Below are positions 23,898 through 37,757 of a stretch of 64,000 nt of DNA, piece by piece; position 1 is the first letter of the stretch, and each line of letters begins with the position of its first letter. The DNA comes from Mansonella perstans (lineage: Eukaryota > Nematoda > Chromadorea > Rhabditida > Onchocercidae), in contig JBAMDO010000224.1 of the NCBI GenBank assembly GCA_037074765.1, positions 1 to 64,000 of the forward strand, in the 5' to 3' direction. The position numbers and the translations under genes were made by a program. The notes under the pieces are model-generated. The model was not told the origin of the DNA, searched no databases, and saw only the letters and a list, made by a program, of their open reading frames with translations.

Positions 23898-26392
23898 ATG
23901 GCAATGGAACAGCTCGTAGAGATGTACAATGAAATCGAAGACAATCATTCATGGGATTCGGTGTATCAGGTATCGTACTCATAATTCTTGTCTCGATATT
24001 TAGTATTTGATGATCTATTCAGGATCAATTTCTCATAGTGTTTAATAATTAATTTTAGGAGATGGATAAGCAATCTTGCAAACAAGCAAGGAAACTGAAA
24101 CTAACAACAAAAATTGCGCATTCATGGGAGAATGCTGAGCGGAACCGTTATCGGAATGTGTTAACATGTTAGTTTATCAGCTGTTCAATTTCAAAGTTAT
24201 GCTTGTGCTTCCGAAGTTATTTAATAGTTTAGAATGCATTCTCATAGTCCTTTTTTGGAAATTATATTTGAACAGTGTTGTCGGATATAATATTGTGAAA
24301 TATCATTTCCAAATCAACGATAATTGATATAGTTAGTGCCTATTCTTTCATTATTACATTATATCTTTAATTTTTAGATGATACAAGCCGTGTTGTCCTG
24401 AAGCGGGTAAATGGTGAGCGATCTGATTATATTAACGCTTCACCACTAGTCGTTCCAACTGCCAAACGTAATTATATTTTAACACAGGTTATTATGAATT
24501 TGTAGAAGCCATTTAATGTTTTAGAATACACTCTCTAAAGCCGTTTTCGAGAATGATATTTGAGTGCTCTCGACAGCTATGATTTTGTAAAGTATCATTT
24601 CCAAGTCAACGATTATTGATACCACTAGTGCGGTTATCTTATTATCAAATTATATCTTTAATTTTCATATTTTATAACGAAGTTGAAATGTTCATTTTGA
24701 GCCCATCAATTTATTGTTTCAGGGACCACTTTCAACAACTAGTAACGATTTTTGGCAGATGATATGGGAACAGAATAGTTCGCTTATAATTATGTTAAAT
24801 AAACTGGTAGAAAAGGGATTACCGAAGTATGCTGTGCTTTATTTTATTACGTTGCATTAGATTTTTGATTGTACAATCAGAAATATTTTTTAAAAAATCT
24901 TTCAGATGCTTATGAAATGTGAATGTTGAGAATTAATTTTGGAAATTATCATTATTTTTAGATGTCATGATTATTTTCCGTTTGTGGGCAGTCCTACGCG
25001 TGAGTTCGATTCTTTTAATGTGGTTTTGAAAGAAGAACAAGATTTTGATGACTATGTGATTCGAGATTTGGATCTCTTGCAAAAAACTGGCGATGTTTTA
25101 CTAGAAAAAGATGGACTTAAAAAGATGCGCAGAGTCAAACATTTTCATTTCACAAGCTGGCCCGATTTTGGTGATTTGTTGTTTTTTCTTTTTATGAAAT
25201 CCGCAGTCTTTGTTTTTTTGGAATAGTTATTAGGTCCTTTTTTAGGTGTCCCTAATTCAACTGCTGTGTTTATTGGATTTTTACAAAAAGTACGTGACAC
25301 TGGACTTTTGTCGGAAAAGGAACCTACTGTAGTGCATTGTTCAGCTGGTATTGGTCGCAGTGGGACGTTCGTGGTAGCCGATTCAGTCTTGTCAATGGTT
25401 TCCATTGCTAATACATTGAATTTTTCTAGTGTTTTATTTCTTCAAAATTTCACTCGTAACGCATTGTTTTCTGTTCTTTTAATTTCGGCTTAATTTTTTT
25501 GGTTCTTTGGTTTGCTCGTTTATGTGCTTTTTTTTTCTTCGTTTTCCTTACTTCCCCTTAATTCAAATTTCGTTTCCTTATTATGCGAATTTTAACCAGT
25601 GACAATTTGCAGGTTGAACAAAATGTAAGGAAGATTGACGTAACAAACTTGGTTGTAGAAATGAGGAAGTCAAGGATGGGATTGATTCAGACACCGCAAC
25701 AATTGCAGTTTTGCTGGAAAACCATCGCTGATGCTTTACGACAAGGAGTTGTTACTGAAAAAATAAAATGTGATGAGGAAAAATTTATCAATGATAAATT
25801 TGAGACGGATCTTTTGGCTGTGACCAATAACCACATCAGTGGCGAAATATATGAAGCGCCACACTTAGAAAGATCCCAAGCAAACCAAGTGACTACTGAT
25901 TTGTACTCCAGATCTTGTGACGATTTGTCAGCTCTTCGGAAAAGAGCTGCTGCGGACTCTTATGGAACGGATAAAGATGCAAAGCATTCAAAAAGGTTGT
26001 TTGGAGTCTTATTTATTTAATTGATATATTGCAGTAAGCGTATTTTAAATTTATAAGAGTGTAAATAGTGACGAAGTAACCTTTTTGTTAGACAGGAATC
26101 TAATAAAATTATTGAGAGTATACATTCTTTAAATATCAAGGAAAGATCTTGAAAAAATGCCTTTCATCCTTCTAACATTTACAAATCTGTTGGTTTGCAT
26201 TCACTTTGAATGATTTTGTTATAGTGATTCAGGAAGAAACGTATAGAAGAAATGCGCGCGCGCCTCTTGAAATGTGAAAATGCTCGCAAAAAGTGGCATA
26301 ATATGATGATTGGTCGTGCTAGTGTCGGATGCGCGTGTGCAGTAGTTGCGATCGCCTTTGCTGCATATTATATTTATCGTTTAAGCTCATGA
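23898..26392 (+). CDS. PTP1B/TCPTP-like protein tyrosine phosphatase with C-terminal membrane anchor
   Basis: Eight exons (23898-23969, 24059-24167, 24378-24487, 24723-24826, 24962-25170, 25246-25397, 25613-25995, 26233-26392) encode 432 residues, close to human PTP1B (435). The order is classical: NRYRNV near the N-terminus, SDYINAS, the WPDFG loop (catalytic Asp near 200), [11 protein letters not shown] with nucleophile Cys 233, and QTPQQLQF carrying the Q-loop glutamine. A hydrophilic linker leads to a basic stretch and a last segment of about 20 hydrophobic residues (about 409-428) ending IYRLSS. This resembles the tail that anchors PTPN1 to the ER facing the cytosol. All junctions keep phase. 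It should remove phosphate from phosphotyrosine proteins such as receptor kinases or JAK-type substrates; which ones is not visible. Introns 2 and 3 share sequence. Confidence 0.9.
24222..24667. repeat. Related sequences in phosphatase introns 2 and 3
   Basis: About 155 bases of intron 2 (24222-24375) and about 160 of intron 3 (24507-24667) align through most of their length. Shared words include TATCATTTCCAA, TCAACGAT and TTATATCTTTAATTTT. Exon 3 between them is not duplicated. Confidence 0.7.
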
Positions 26393-27857
26393 TATCGTTG
26401 GTATTATTTCTTTCCAATTTAATTTCAGTGATGGTATTATATTCGCAAAATTCGTAATGATGGTTTGTTTGAGAGTTTTTCATTAAATATCATGTAAGAT
26501 CTGTAATTAATGTATATTTGAAAGTAATCAAAAATCTTTTGCTAGATCTAAGCGTATTTGACTATTGTAGAAATAATGCATATGGGACGCATTTATTTTT
26601 CATTATATTTAAAAAAACTTCCCTTAAAAGTATTAATTTTTGTGCTTTTTATATTTTTTATACTTTTATTGTATGTACGGTAGGTTAATTTGTTCTGTAC
26701 GTCCCTGTTATTGTTCTGTACGATAGGTTAGTTTAGTATTTTCTATATATTTTGTGCTTTTTCTTTTCGCCAGGAATTTTCTTGTAATGGTTTTTTATTA
26801 GTTAACGAATTTACATTGATCCCATACATTAGAAATTTTTTGGTGTGTTGTGCAGTCACTTTAAATTAATTGTATTTTCTGGCTCTTTCACTTGCAGAAT
26901 AGTGTATTTCAAGATGTTGAGTAATAACTTCAAGGAACTATCATCAAAAATTATTGGAGGAATGTTAAATATTATGCTGTAGTTGTTATGTTGTGCATGA
27001 TCATTTTATCAGTGTTCATTCATAAACCCAGGAATTTGAAATCGTACTATCACTTTTGATATCATACTATTAGTACTGTCTCTTACCGTAGTATTCGTCT
27101 GGACTGTCATATATTGTTTTATTTCTGATGTGGAAGATGTCAAGTCATCTATTTTAATTGCTAATTCTGAGTCGAATGTGCAGCACATTAGAGCTTTGTT
27201 GGTATTTAATCGTTTCCTTATTTTCTCACATATAACATTGAAATTATTTTTTATCTAAGTGATTATTGTTTTATGTTTGCAGTAGAAAGAACAAAGTTTT
27301 GAGAGTTTTCTTTTTTAAAGCATTCATTTCTTTTCATTTTCCACTTCAACTTGTAATATGCTGTCATATGTTCTATTTTTAAATGATCAGATTTAATCAT
27401 TCCATATCCTTTTTTCTCTGCTCAGCAACTGTTATTCGCCCACTTATATGCAATGCCTTTTTTAATGTTTTTCAGTAGTTTTTAGATGTGTAGGTTCCAA
27501 AATTCACGCAACGACTGCAACTTCTGCTTGATTTGTAATAAAGTCCAAATCAGATACTTATCTGAGGCTTTTAATTGTTTCTCTGCTTGTTGATATGTTT
27601 TGGTAAAAATAATCGTTAAAATGTAATTGTTTTCAAGAATACTGAATTTTTCATATTATGATACACATCGTTTATCTTACCGTATCGTTTAATTTTTATT
27701 TGGGAAATGGGAAATTGGGTATATTTTTTAATTTTTATTTGGGAAATGGGAAGTTGGGTAAATTTCTACCGTAGTATAGTGATCTGGTTTTTTGTCATGT
27801 TGACAATGTCATAATTTTATAGGGAGATCTTGTTTCAAAGGTTTTAATTTGTTCTAA
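26393..27857. other. Spacer between phosphatase and RAE1
   Basis: AT-rich sequence holding the phosphatase 3' UTR and the region upstream of RAE1. I see no coding exon; a small duplication lies at 27.7 kb. Confidence 0.7.
27688..27760. repeat. Two-copy 39-base direct repeat upstream of RAE1
   Basis: TTTAATTTTTATTTGGGAAA and the following TGGGAAATTGGGTA occur twice with one substitution, about 100 bases before the RAE1 start. Confidence 0.8.
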
Positions 27858-30800
27858 ATGTTTGGTACCAGTAATGCTTTTGGCGCAAGACCAAGTAGTA
27901 TATTTTCATCCAGCACAGCCAATACAAGTCAGAATCCCCTGAACGATATTGAAGTGAGTTGTGTCACTCTATGTTTTTCAGACAAACTTACTGTCAATTT
28001 CTTTTTATATCTTTTTTTTTACATTAATTTCTCATGAATGCTTACTTAAGTTTAGAAAGGGAAGATTTGAAATGCTCAGCTTCCAGACTAGTGCAGTCTT
28101 CGATTTTCTGCAAATGTTTTGCTGCAACATGAAGACTTTCAAAATAACGATAAGAGAGTTATTTAAAATAAGCAGCGTATTGTGTTTATGTAATAATTAA
28201 TATAATGTACGTAATATGGCCGTATTGTTTGCCTAATGATTAGTAGAGAGGCTTAAGACTTTTTCTCTCTACATTTTTTAAAAGCCAAATTCTCCACACT
28301 ATATATATTTTTAGGTGTCATCACCACCCGATGACACAGTTGAAGCACTGAAATTCAATCCACAGATTGCCGGTCAACCGGTTTTACTTGCTTCGGGTAG
28401 CTGGGATTCGGTGATCCGTGTATGGCAGATTAGCGAAAGTGGTCAATGTGAAGCAAAAGCACAGCAAAATATAGCAGGACCAGTTTTCGATCTTGATTGG
28501 ATTGATGTGAGTTTGGTTATCATTTCAGGCAATAAAACTTTAATCCAAGTATGTCTTGTGACTTGTTTTATAATATGAAGCCTTGTGATTAGAAGAGTTT
28601 GAGTTTAATAGTTTTTTCTTCTGTTAAAATTTTCAATGCTTTTCAGATCGCAGTTATTCTTTCGGGAAAAATTGTTTTGCTCAGCTATTTTTATTTTTTA
28701 TTTTTTTTTTTGGATTGATTGGTTATTGTTAAAAATTATTCGTCTAGTTTTTGAGGCAGTAATATATACAGTCTCTTTCTTGTACTGTTTCTTGCCCTTG
28801 CTAAAAGTTCGCTGAAGGGAAAAGAAATGTTAGAAATCGTGCGCATGTCGTTACATTTAAAATTTCTCAGTCTTTCAACGAGTTACTGATTTTCTTGACA
28901 GATACGATGGATGGCTGGCTAAACTAAGCGAAGTATATGATAGTACATTGAATGATTGATTAAATTTTGCTTGATATTTGTTTGTATGTTTGGGAAAGTT
29001 GTATTTTTGTCGTTTGTCGACGATAGAAGTTTATTCGGATTATAATATACGCTCACACAATAATTCACATCGATAGAATGAAAGAAAATAATGAAGCACG
29101 TAATAAATTGATAAACAGTAACAAAAATGAGTTCGGTAATAGTACAGTATCGCTTTGTTCATAGATTTCCAAGTAACTGAGATAAAAGAAGCCATTCTTA
29201 TCTGAGCTGGAAGTTATCAAATATCTGAGAAGGAGAAAGCGATAGCATAACTATGACTGAAGCGCTGATAGGTAAGCTTTCAGTAGTGTGCAATGTGTGC
29301 TTCACTATATAAACTGATTCTGTGTGATTTTTTCCATATATATGTGGGATTGAGGCGATTCTGCAGCAAGCTTACTTGGGGTTATCATGAATGTTAGGCT
29401 GATCCTTTGCATGGTCTTTGTGTGATTACCAAACTCTTTTCTTTTATCTGTACAAAATCTCTTTCGGAAATCACTCCTATTGTTAATTTATATTTTCTCT
29501 GGTTTCAGTTTTCAGGTTTTCAACATCCTATCTTGAATTTATTTTCATTTTTCTTTATTTTTTTATTTTTTAATTTCGATAATCTGTGATTTGCTGCGTG
29601 ATTTGCTACCATCATGTCCCCATCATTGCAGGATGGCACCAAAATCTTCATTGCAAGTGCAGATAAGCAGGTGCGAGTTTGGGATCTCGCTTCAAATCAA
29701 ATAGCCGTCGTGGGGACAGTGAGTTTTTTTCTCATATATCCCTAAACATCCTAATAGTTACAATGGACTTCTCTTTTGCTGTAATTTGAAACCGTATTAA
29801 TTTCATTTTTTGTTTAATTTCCAGCATGACGAACCTGTCAGGAAGTGTCACTGGATCAAAGCCCCTAATTACAGTTGCTTAATGACTGGGTCATGGGATA
29901 AAACTTTACGGTCAGTATGTTTCTGAACTGAATAGGAAATTGATCATTCATGAATTTATGAACTGTTTGAGAAATGCTTCTGTACTCACAAGTTATTCAT
30001 TAATTATTATTCAATTTCATCTTCTAGATTTGAATTATAATTTAAGAAATTCCTGCTAGTGAAGTGGATCCCAAGGAATTCTGATTCATTGCAGATTTTG
30101 GGACATGAGACAGTTGCCCACGCAAGCATCTTTAGCAACAGTGCAACTTGGAGAACGTGTATATTGTAGCGATGTGTTATTTCCTATGGGTATTGTTGGT
30201 CTTGCCAATCGGCGTATGAAGGTTTATTACTACTAATTATTGTAACATGTATATATAATTATTATTGAGTAATCTGTTGTGATGTGATTCTTAATTACAT
30301 GCAATTATTGGGATATGAAAGTATCTCAAGGAATTCGATTCCCATGTCCAGAAATGGATAATTTTAATTTTAATAAAAATCTTGGATTTTACAAATTATT
30401 GCAGATTTACAGATTGGACAATGAACCATCCGAAGTAAAAGATATTGAGACTCCGTTGAAGTATCAGGTAGGCTGGAATGTATAGTACTTATAAAGAAGT
30501 TTATTTGCCTTTTTGATTGCTTATACGTATAATATGTCTGCGTATTGCATAAGTGCATAAGTGACTATTCAAGTTTTTTGAATTTAATTCTTGTTTCAGA
30601 GCCGCTGTGCTTCAATTTTCAAAGATAAAACAACTGGACTGCCCACTGGATATGCTCTTGGATCTATTGAAGGTCGAGTAGCAATACAGTACGTGGAAGC
30701 TGCTAACCCAAAAGATAACTTCACCTTTAAGTGTCATCGTTCATCAGAATTGATTAATGGCTTCCAGGAAATCTATGCCGTAAGTATTCCTTCAATTCAT

Positions 30801-31844
30801 TATATTGATATGTTCTAATTGGAAATTGCTGATTAATTTAAATTGATAAATCGACTTAAGTGTGCTTTTTTTTTTATTTTAGCACGTCTTGATATTTTAA
30901 TGCTTTTATTGACAGTAGCAGTATTAAAGTTTATAGAGAATCTATATCTACTAGGTAATCAAAACTGTTAATTTCTTATGGATTGTCGCTGCTGCTTAGT
31001 TAGAAAATATCATTCTCAGTATGATAACAGTCATGTAAACTGATGTTTTGCATTATAAGTAAGTGTGTCTGCTCTTGTTGGACATCGAAATTTTTTCAGG
31101 TTTGTTTTAAAATCTCTTTGGTTCCATTAATAGAAAAAGAAGATTCGATGAAAATTTCGAAAAATAAGAAGTGTTCTTTAAAATCATAAAAAGGACTCGA
31201 ACAATTGCAGGAAATGTGAATAGCATTCAATTTTCTCAAGTTGATGCATGACTATCTCAGAACTTAATATTTCAGTGAATGAGTTGTGCCTTTTTGTATA
31301 TTTTTTTGTAAAACTTGAGTATACTCGTGCTTTTTCAGGTGAATGATATTGCATTCCATCCAAGTTATGGTACATTAGCAACTGTTGGTTCTGATGGTCG
31401 AATTTCATTTTGGGATAAAGATGCACGAACAAAACTGAAAACATCAGACCCATTACCAGCACCTGTAACGCGGTGTGTTATACATCCTTCTGGACAAATG
31501 ATGGCCTATGCTATTGGTTACGATTGGAGTAAGGTATGATTTCCATTCTTTTAAGAAACTAAAGATTTTTGGTAAATGCAATTCAGAATATAGTTTTTTA
31601 TTTTTTGACTTTTTCTGACTTTTATACTGACTTTTTCACTACTAGTCAGGTTGACTTTAATCGAGTTTTCAAAAAGTAAACAGAATAAGATTCAAGAATA
31701 CCGCAATAAATTTATTGTTCATAGATATCAGCCAAGATTATGAGATTTCTTCAGGGCCATGAAGGATATAATCCTCAGAATGCAGGAAGTAAAATTTTCT
31801 TACATGCATGTGATGAAGACATGAAACCTAAACAGAAGAAATAA
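27858..31844 (+). CDS. rae1: RAE1/Gle2 mRNA export factor (WD-repeat)
   Basis: Nine exons (27858-27953, 28315-28506, 29632-29718, 29825-29910, 30095-30221, 30405-30467, 30600-30779, 31339-31533, 31755-31844) code 371 residues; human RAE1 has 368. The N-terminus starts [11 protein letters not shown] blades include [46 protein letters not shown] and [18 protein letters not shown]1 hallmarks are [24 protein letters not shown] and the terminal block YDWSKGHEGY with a lysine-rich tail. RAE1 (C. elegans npp-17) docks on the GLEBS motif of NUP98 at the nuclear pore and supports mRNA export and spindle assembly. All introns are GT-AG and phases agree. The largest intron (28507-29631) has no recognisable gene. 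Confidence 0.95.
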
Positions 31845-33959
31845 TGTGCAAACATTATTTAATGTGTTTCAGTATTTTCTCATAAACTTGTTCAATTTCT
31901 CAAAATGTTTGTTTGTCCTTTTCTTATGATGGCATGGAATCATTGAGTGCGAGGAACTAATTATTTACAGATTTTTCCAAGCGAAGGGTCAAAAACAATT
32001 TATTTTAAGGTTTTTCAGATTTTTCCCACCTGGTAAACATCATGGGAAAGGAACTATAAATATTTTAATGACTGTGCAATTTTATTGCCAATAATAATTA
32101 GTCGTTGAAAATTGCTAACTAAAATTGGAACAATTAGGCTATTTTTGAATTAATGTATTCCGTTTTTTTTTCGAGTGAACTGTTATTTTTGTTGAACTGT
32201 TATTTTTCTGAATTGTACTACATTTTCATTTTCATGAAAAAAATGCTAATGATCTCTTTTTTCTCACTTGCATTATTAAAAATTTCCTACATGTGAATAT
32301 AGTAGGAAAACAGTTATTGCCAAAATTTATGCACATTGTAACTGAAATATCAGCACTTAAGCTTCATTTTAGAATACATATAAGTTAAGACTGTAAAGTC
32401 CATATATCATGAAATGTTCTTGAAAGGTTTTTTTCATAATACCTGTAACACCATCGAAAATTTCAAAGAATTATGCAGGTACTGTAGTTGATCCTTTACC
32501 AAGTTCCAAAATTATTATCATTTCAGAGCAACTTAATAAAAATATGGTCTGATAAAAAATATAGCAACTTAAAGATAGTCATAATTCAGATCTATTCTTT
32601 CATTGAAATAGTGCTCCATTTTTGGAGATATTAAGTGTAAGTGGTAGTTAAAAGTTATTCTTCCGAGTTGCACAATATAGATCCAGTCTGTTACATAAAT
32701 TGCCTATTTTTTGTCCTCTGTAGAAAAACTGAAGACTGCCAATAGCCTTTAGGTTTTACCTGCAGACTTATAAATAAAATACAAACAAGGAATAATTATT
32801 TCATTAAGTTATTATTAAAATAATGATAAGATCAAGTTCTAAGATATCCTTCTGGGAAGAACACAAATTCAATGTGATCATAATGTTCCTTCTTTATTCA
32901 GAAACTTATGAACAAGTGTGAAGCACCATAATCTGACTGTTTCCAAACATACGTTCAGCAATTTTGAAATAAGAAATTAAAATGAATTCGTGAATTGCAA
33001 TGTCATAGCAATATCGCTGAAAAGATTTGACTTCATATTTCATATTTCCCGAAAATCGTCGAACAACACAAAATAAAGTGGAACTTTTAAAACTTCTGAC
33101 ATTCATTCCTACAGATTTTTTTACAATAAATTTAGAAAACTCAATAAATAGATGTCGAAATCATCTATTATTGGTCATAAACATATAACCCTGGATGTAC
33201 GGAACATTGAAATTAAATCGAGAAAACCGAAAAATGCATTAATTCAATTAAAAAGAAAAAAAAATTATTTTTGATTGAAGGGTAATTATGAATGTCGAAG
33301 CTCATAATGTAAGATAGTTGATAAGCAAAAATCATGCAAAGGTCAAAAATTAGAACCACGAAGGAATATCGTGAATCAAATGAAACAGTGGAACATTACC
33401 ATACCATCATTATGTAAAAATATACAAAATTATGAATAACATGTTTCAAAATATTGCTGATACAGCAAAAATACAAATGGTTAAATAATAGTTCCTGAGC
33501 AAGATTTCTTAACTAAACTCGATTCCGCAGTGCTTTTTTTACAATTTTGAAACAACAAGAGCTACAAAACCACGAACATTCAGATGTGACTAAATAGTAC
33601 ATGCTCATAAGAAATTTAAAAAAAAATTTCAAAAATAAATATACCTTGAATATGCATATATTCATTACACTGTATCAAGGTAATTTAAAAATTATAATAA
33701 TAATACAACAGTGAATAATGAAGTCCGGAAATCAATGTTCATAAATAAATAAAAACCAGAACGAACAGGGAAACCCAAAATAAAAATAGAGTGATCAAAG
33801 ATAGTACGATGATTATTTCCTATATACCGAATGATTCCTCTTCTATCAAAATTTCAACAATACATAGTCAACGAATTTTCTTCTACATTAATCAGCACAA
33901 AAATATCATGATAAAACCGTAAGAGTATTTTGTACCTTGACCAATCAAGCCAAATGCCA
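31845..33959. other. Convergent spacer between RAE1 and calcium sensor
   Basis: About 2.1 kb between two gene 3' ends, AT-rich with scattered AATAAA on both strands. No conserved frame was seen. Confidence 0.7.
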
Positions 33960-36900
33960 TCACTTCTTCACCTCATTTGTTAAAATCTGGAACAGTTCCT
34001 TATCAGCCAAACAACCATCCACAAATTCTTTTAGCGTCAATTCCTGAAATGAAAATTAATTTCTAAACCAGTAAAACATGAATCAAAGTTCACCTTACTT
34101 GATCTGATACAATCGAAAAGAAAACATAACAAACGTATCAGTAAGCAAAAATAACCAGCTTGTTCTGTTTTCTGAATTTTAAAAATTGATTTGAAAAATA
34201 AAACTAAAACCAATTTTTCTTTTTCAGTTATATCAGTAGACCAATTTTTCTTTTTCAGTTATATCAGTAGATAAAGAAGAAAATTAACAGTCAGCCTGAA
34301 TTGGAGTTCCAGTACTTTACAGAAGCCAAGCCAAATGTCATCAGCTAAACACTTATCAAACAACTCGAAATAATCCTCACTCCATAAAGTTCTGACGGAA
34401 TTCGGAACGAAATTCTCATTTATTAATGATAGAACCTGCCTACTGTTTATGTAATCGTCCGCTGAATAGAAGTTACAAAGGAAAAAAATCTTCCAAGGTA
34501 TACCTGAATATGTTTTCCTGAACATTCGTATCTAATGCAAGAATCATCTTCAATAGTCATTAGTAATGCTCGAAATCTAATAATAAAGTACTATTCGGTA
34601 AAAATGCAAAAACTAACCACTCATTTAACTTTTTGATCAAAAATTCAACAACTTTTTAGCCAAAAATCCAGCATTATTTTCTAGATATTTAAATGAATGA
34701 ACACCTTAATATCACCTCAGCACCATTTTTCTTCTATTCACTTACGCTATTCTTGTTAAATGACAGAAGTACCGCTTTAAAGCAGATTCTTGAAAACGCA
34801 AATATCCATAGATATAATCATAATCATATAATCACCATAATTAAATAATCAGAGATATAATCATCACATAATTTTCTTTCACTTGTCCGATTTCAGTTTG
34901 TTATGTTATAAATGTACCACAGGAATTACAGGGTTCATTTCATCGAAAAAATTAAAATAAAAGATTATATCTCGTTTCCTTTCAATCGTTTAAAGTTACC
35001 CCAGGAATTTCTGTAAGGATCCATCTCTCTAAGCATAAAGGTAATAAATCTGATTTTAGATAAATTCAAAATTATAAACCTAAAAACATTATTTTCTATG
35101 AAGAAACCATTTTTAATTTCAGAAGGAAATCACAATAAGCTACAGAAGAAACAAAAACGCAATATGCGTCATCTGCATCAAAAGACTCCAAATTAGCTGA
35201 ATTAAATGATGAAAAGAATTTGATTAGTATTTAAAAATAATGATATAAAATGTGGTGCATAAAAAAAAATCATTAAGAACATAATATCGTTAGAGGTGAT
35301 GAGAAAAAGCATTAAAATTTCCAAAACAAACTAACCTTGTCGTTATTAACGTCCATTTTCTCGAAAATCATTTTAGCTCGTTTCCGAGGAGAATCATCAG
35401 CAGACTTAGTGACTTCCGGCCCTAACATTTCGTAGATTGCCTGAAGAGATAATTTAATTGAGTGACTATTACAATGCAATAAAACTTGAAATAGAACAGG
35501 TTCAGTTCTTTAACTCTGCAATTTTTTTCCTTAATGAATTGATGGAGCAAAAATTTTTAAGATACTGTACTTGATGTTAATCACTAGCTGTGTTATTCTC
35601 TAATCAAGTGTTCATCAAATTTACAACCATTCCGAAACTAAAAGAGCAAAAAAAAAATTAGAAAAATAAAAATGTTTGTGACGAACAAGAATTTAGTTAT
35701 AAAAGTCTAATTTGATCTAAACTAGTCGGGTCCAAATGATGTGATGTAATGTTTAATAATCTATATATACAACAGATTATTTAAGTTCGAAAAACTGCGT
35801 GCAAACTGATAGCATCGTAAGATGAAAAAAGATTACATGCAAATTGATAGCATCATAAGATGAAAAAAGATTTAATCTAAAATACTGACTAATGCTTTGA
35901 ACATTTCCGCATATTTTATCTTTAAAACAAATTCCACAAGACTTCGTAACTCGTCTCTTTGAGCTTCATTATTACAGATACACAATACACAAACAAATAC
36001 TTCAGCAAATTTTGTGCAGAAAAAAATTTTAACAAGGACTAGTCGAAAGACAGAAGAAATTTGGATTTCTATATAAGCTATAACTTAATAAAAGAAAACA
36101 AGTCTCATTCTATTTTAAAAACCATCCCCGAACCGATAGAAAAAATTGTAGCAAAAATCAGAAGTGATTTAATGAACTTGAAAGTTCTTTCATTTGAGAT
36201 GTGCAACAGAAGAGGATGATTTTAGAGAAGCAGGCTGAACCAACCTTGTTTACCTTATCAAAAGTGCGTGGCAATAATATTTACATAAAGAGAACAGGTG
36301 TTACTACAATGCTGGTATGATAGACGTTAACAGAAGAGTTATTCAAATATTACAAGTGAAATCAACCGAACAATTATGATCTCATTTTAATTATGATTGG
36401 ATAAATAAAAATCTCAAAAGCGAAAAGAAACGAACCTCTATAATTTTAATCATTTCCTTCTCATCAATGGTGCCATTACCATCAATATCATACATCCTGA
36501 ATGCCCATTCAAGTTTTTGCTCTGGTGTACCCGAACTCGTAACATTAATTGCTAATAAGAATTCTTTGAAATCAATAAAACCACTGTTGTCGGTATCAAA
36601 TGTCCGAAAGACGTGCTCGCAAAATCCTTCTGCACTTCCGGATGGGAAGAAATCTTTGTAAACTTTGATAAATTGATCTTTCGTTAAATGACCTTTTGGA
36701 CAATCTTGCTGAAATAATTTTTTTGCTAAACACCATCAGTGTAATCAATTTTCAATGAAGTACTCATATTTCAAACAACATTTTCAGAATTTACGTCGAA
36801 AAGCTTACGAGGAATGAATGGTGAGAAAGTAGTGCCATAAAAGTTTGAAAAAATCAGTAAAATTATTCTTAATCAATAATAAAATTTTTGATAAATCTCT

Positions 36901-37757
36901 TCCCTTTAGATTATCATCGCTAGTTGCTTGTGAAAGTAAACAATTGGCATTCGTTTATTCAAGATTATTGAATTAACATACTTAATTAACACACTGACGT
37001 ACTAAGATTATTGAATTAACATGAAAGAGAAGCTTCTTCCAAAAATATAGATCTAGCAAAAAATGTTGTGAGAAGTTAATTCACCTCAATACAGTTAATT
37101 CATTTTAATTTTTAAGTACCTATAAATTCTTATATTTCCTGACAAAATGATCAAATAATTTAGTAACAATTTTTTAAAGATTTAAAATCAGTGATTTTTA
37201 GCTTTTATACTGTTTACTTGAAAATAAATTCACTACATCTACCAAATTCAGTCTGAAAGACTTTTTTGCTCCCTTTCAATAATAGTAACTTAACGTATCA
37301 AACAAAGAGTGTTTATTAGATAATTCAGAATCAATTTCAATTTCATTTCCATTGTTTATAAGTAATATTGTAAAATGAAGTATCGATCATCGTAATGTAT
37401 CGTAAAATATTAACATGAACAAATTATGGCTAATCTAATTGATAGAAGCTAGATACAATGATATAATATCTATATCTCAAGTGTTCATCATTCTTTCAAT
37501 GTTCCAGTCTATCGATATAATATTAAGTAAAATAATTTAAGTATAATGTATAATGTATCGTATGTAATGTAAGTACAGTGTACTTTGTTGCAATGATATA
37601 ATAGAATTTTGAAAAAAAAAAAAAAAGAAAAACAACAAAAACTAACCACGAAACCTTTATACCATTCTTTGATCTGTTCTTCAGTAAAACTTGTATTCTT
37701 TTTGAGGAAATCAAGATCTTCCTTGGATAGTTTTGGTTTTGAGCTTTTTATACCCAT
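33960..37757 (-). CDS. Neuronal calcium sensor (NCS-2/neurocalcin-like), EF-hand
   Basis: Four exons, 37757-37647, 36708-36436, 35440-35336 and 34043-33960, encode 190 residues, the usual NCS length. MGIKSSKPK at the N-terminus fits the N-myristoylation rule (Gly 2, Ser 6). EF-hand 1 is degenerate, with the family's CP substitution (QDCPKGHL). EF2 ([13 protein letters not shown]), EF3 ([13 protein letters not shown]) and EF4 (DVNNDKELTLKEF) keep the Ca-binding residues. Such proteins expose the myristoyl group on Ca binding and move to membranes, tuning channels, receptors or guanylate cyclase in neurons. [13 protein letters not shown] resembles C. elegans NCS-2 more than NCS-1, but the subgroup is uncertain. 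A fragment resembling the EF4 exon lies in the last intron near 34.35 kb. No acceptor-like AG lies directly before the ATG, so an upstream 5' exon is likely. Confidence 0.92.
34209..34270. repeat. Perfect 31-base tandem duplication
   Basis: ACCAATTTTTCTTTTTCAG plus TTATATCAGTAG is present twice back to back in the last intron of the calcium-sensor gene. Confidence 0.9.
35800..35872. repeat. Two-copy repeat of about 38 bases in a calcium-sensor intron
   Basis: TGCAAACTGATAGCATC followed by GTAAGATGAAAAAAGATT recurs with two changes. Confidence 0.8.
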
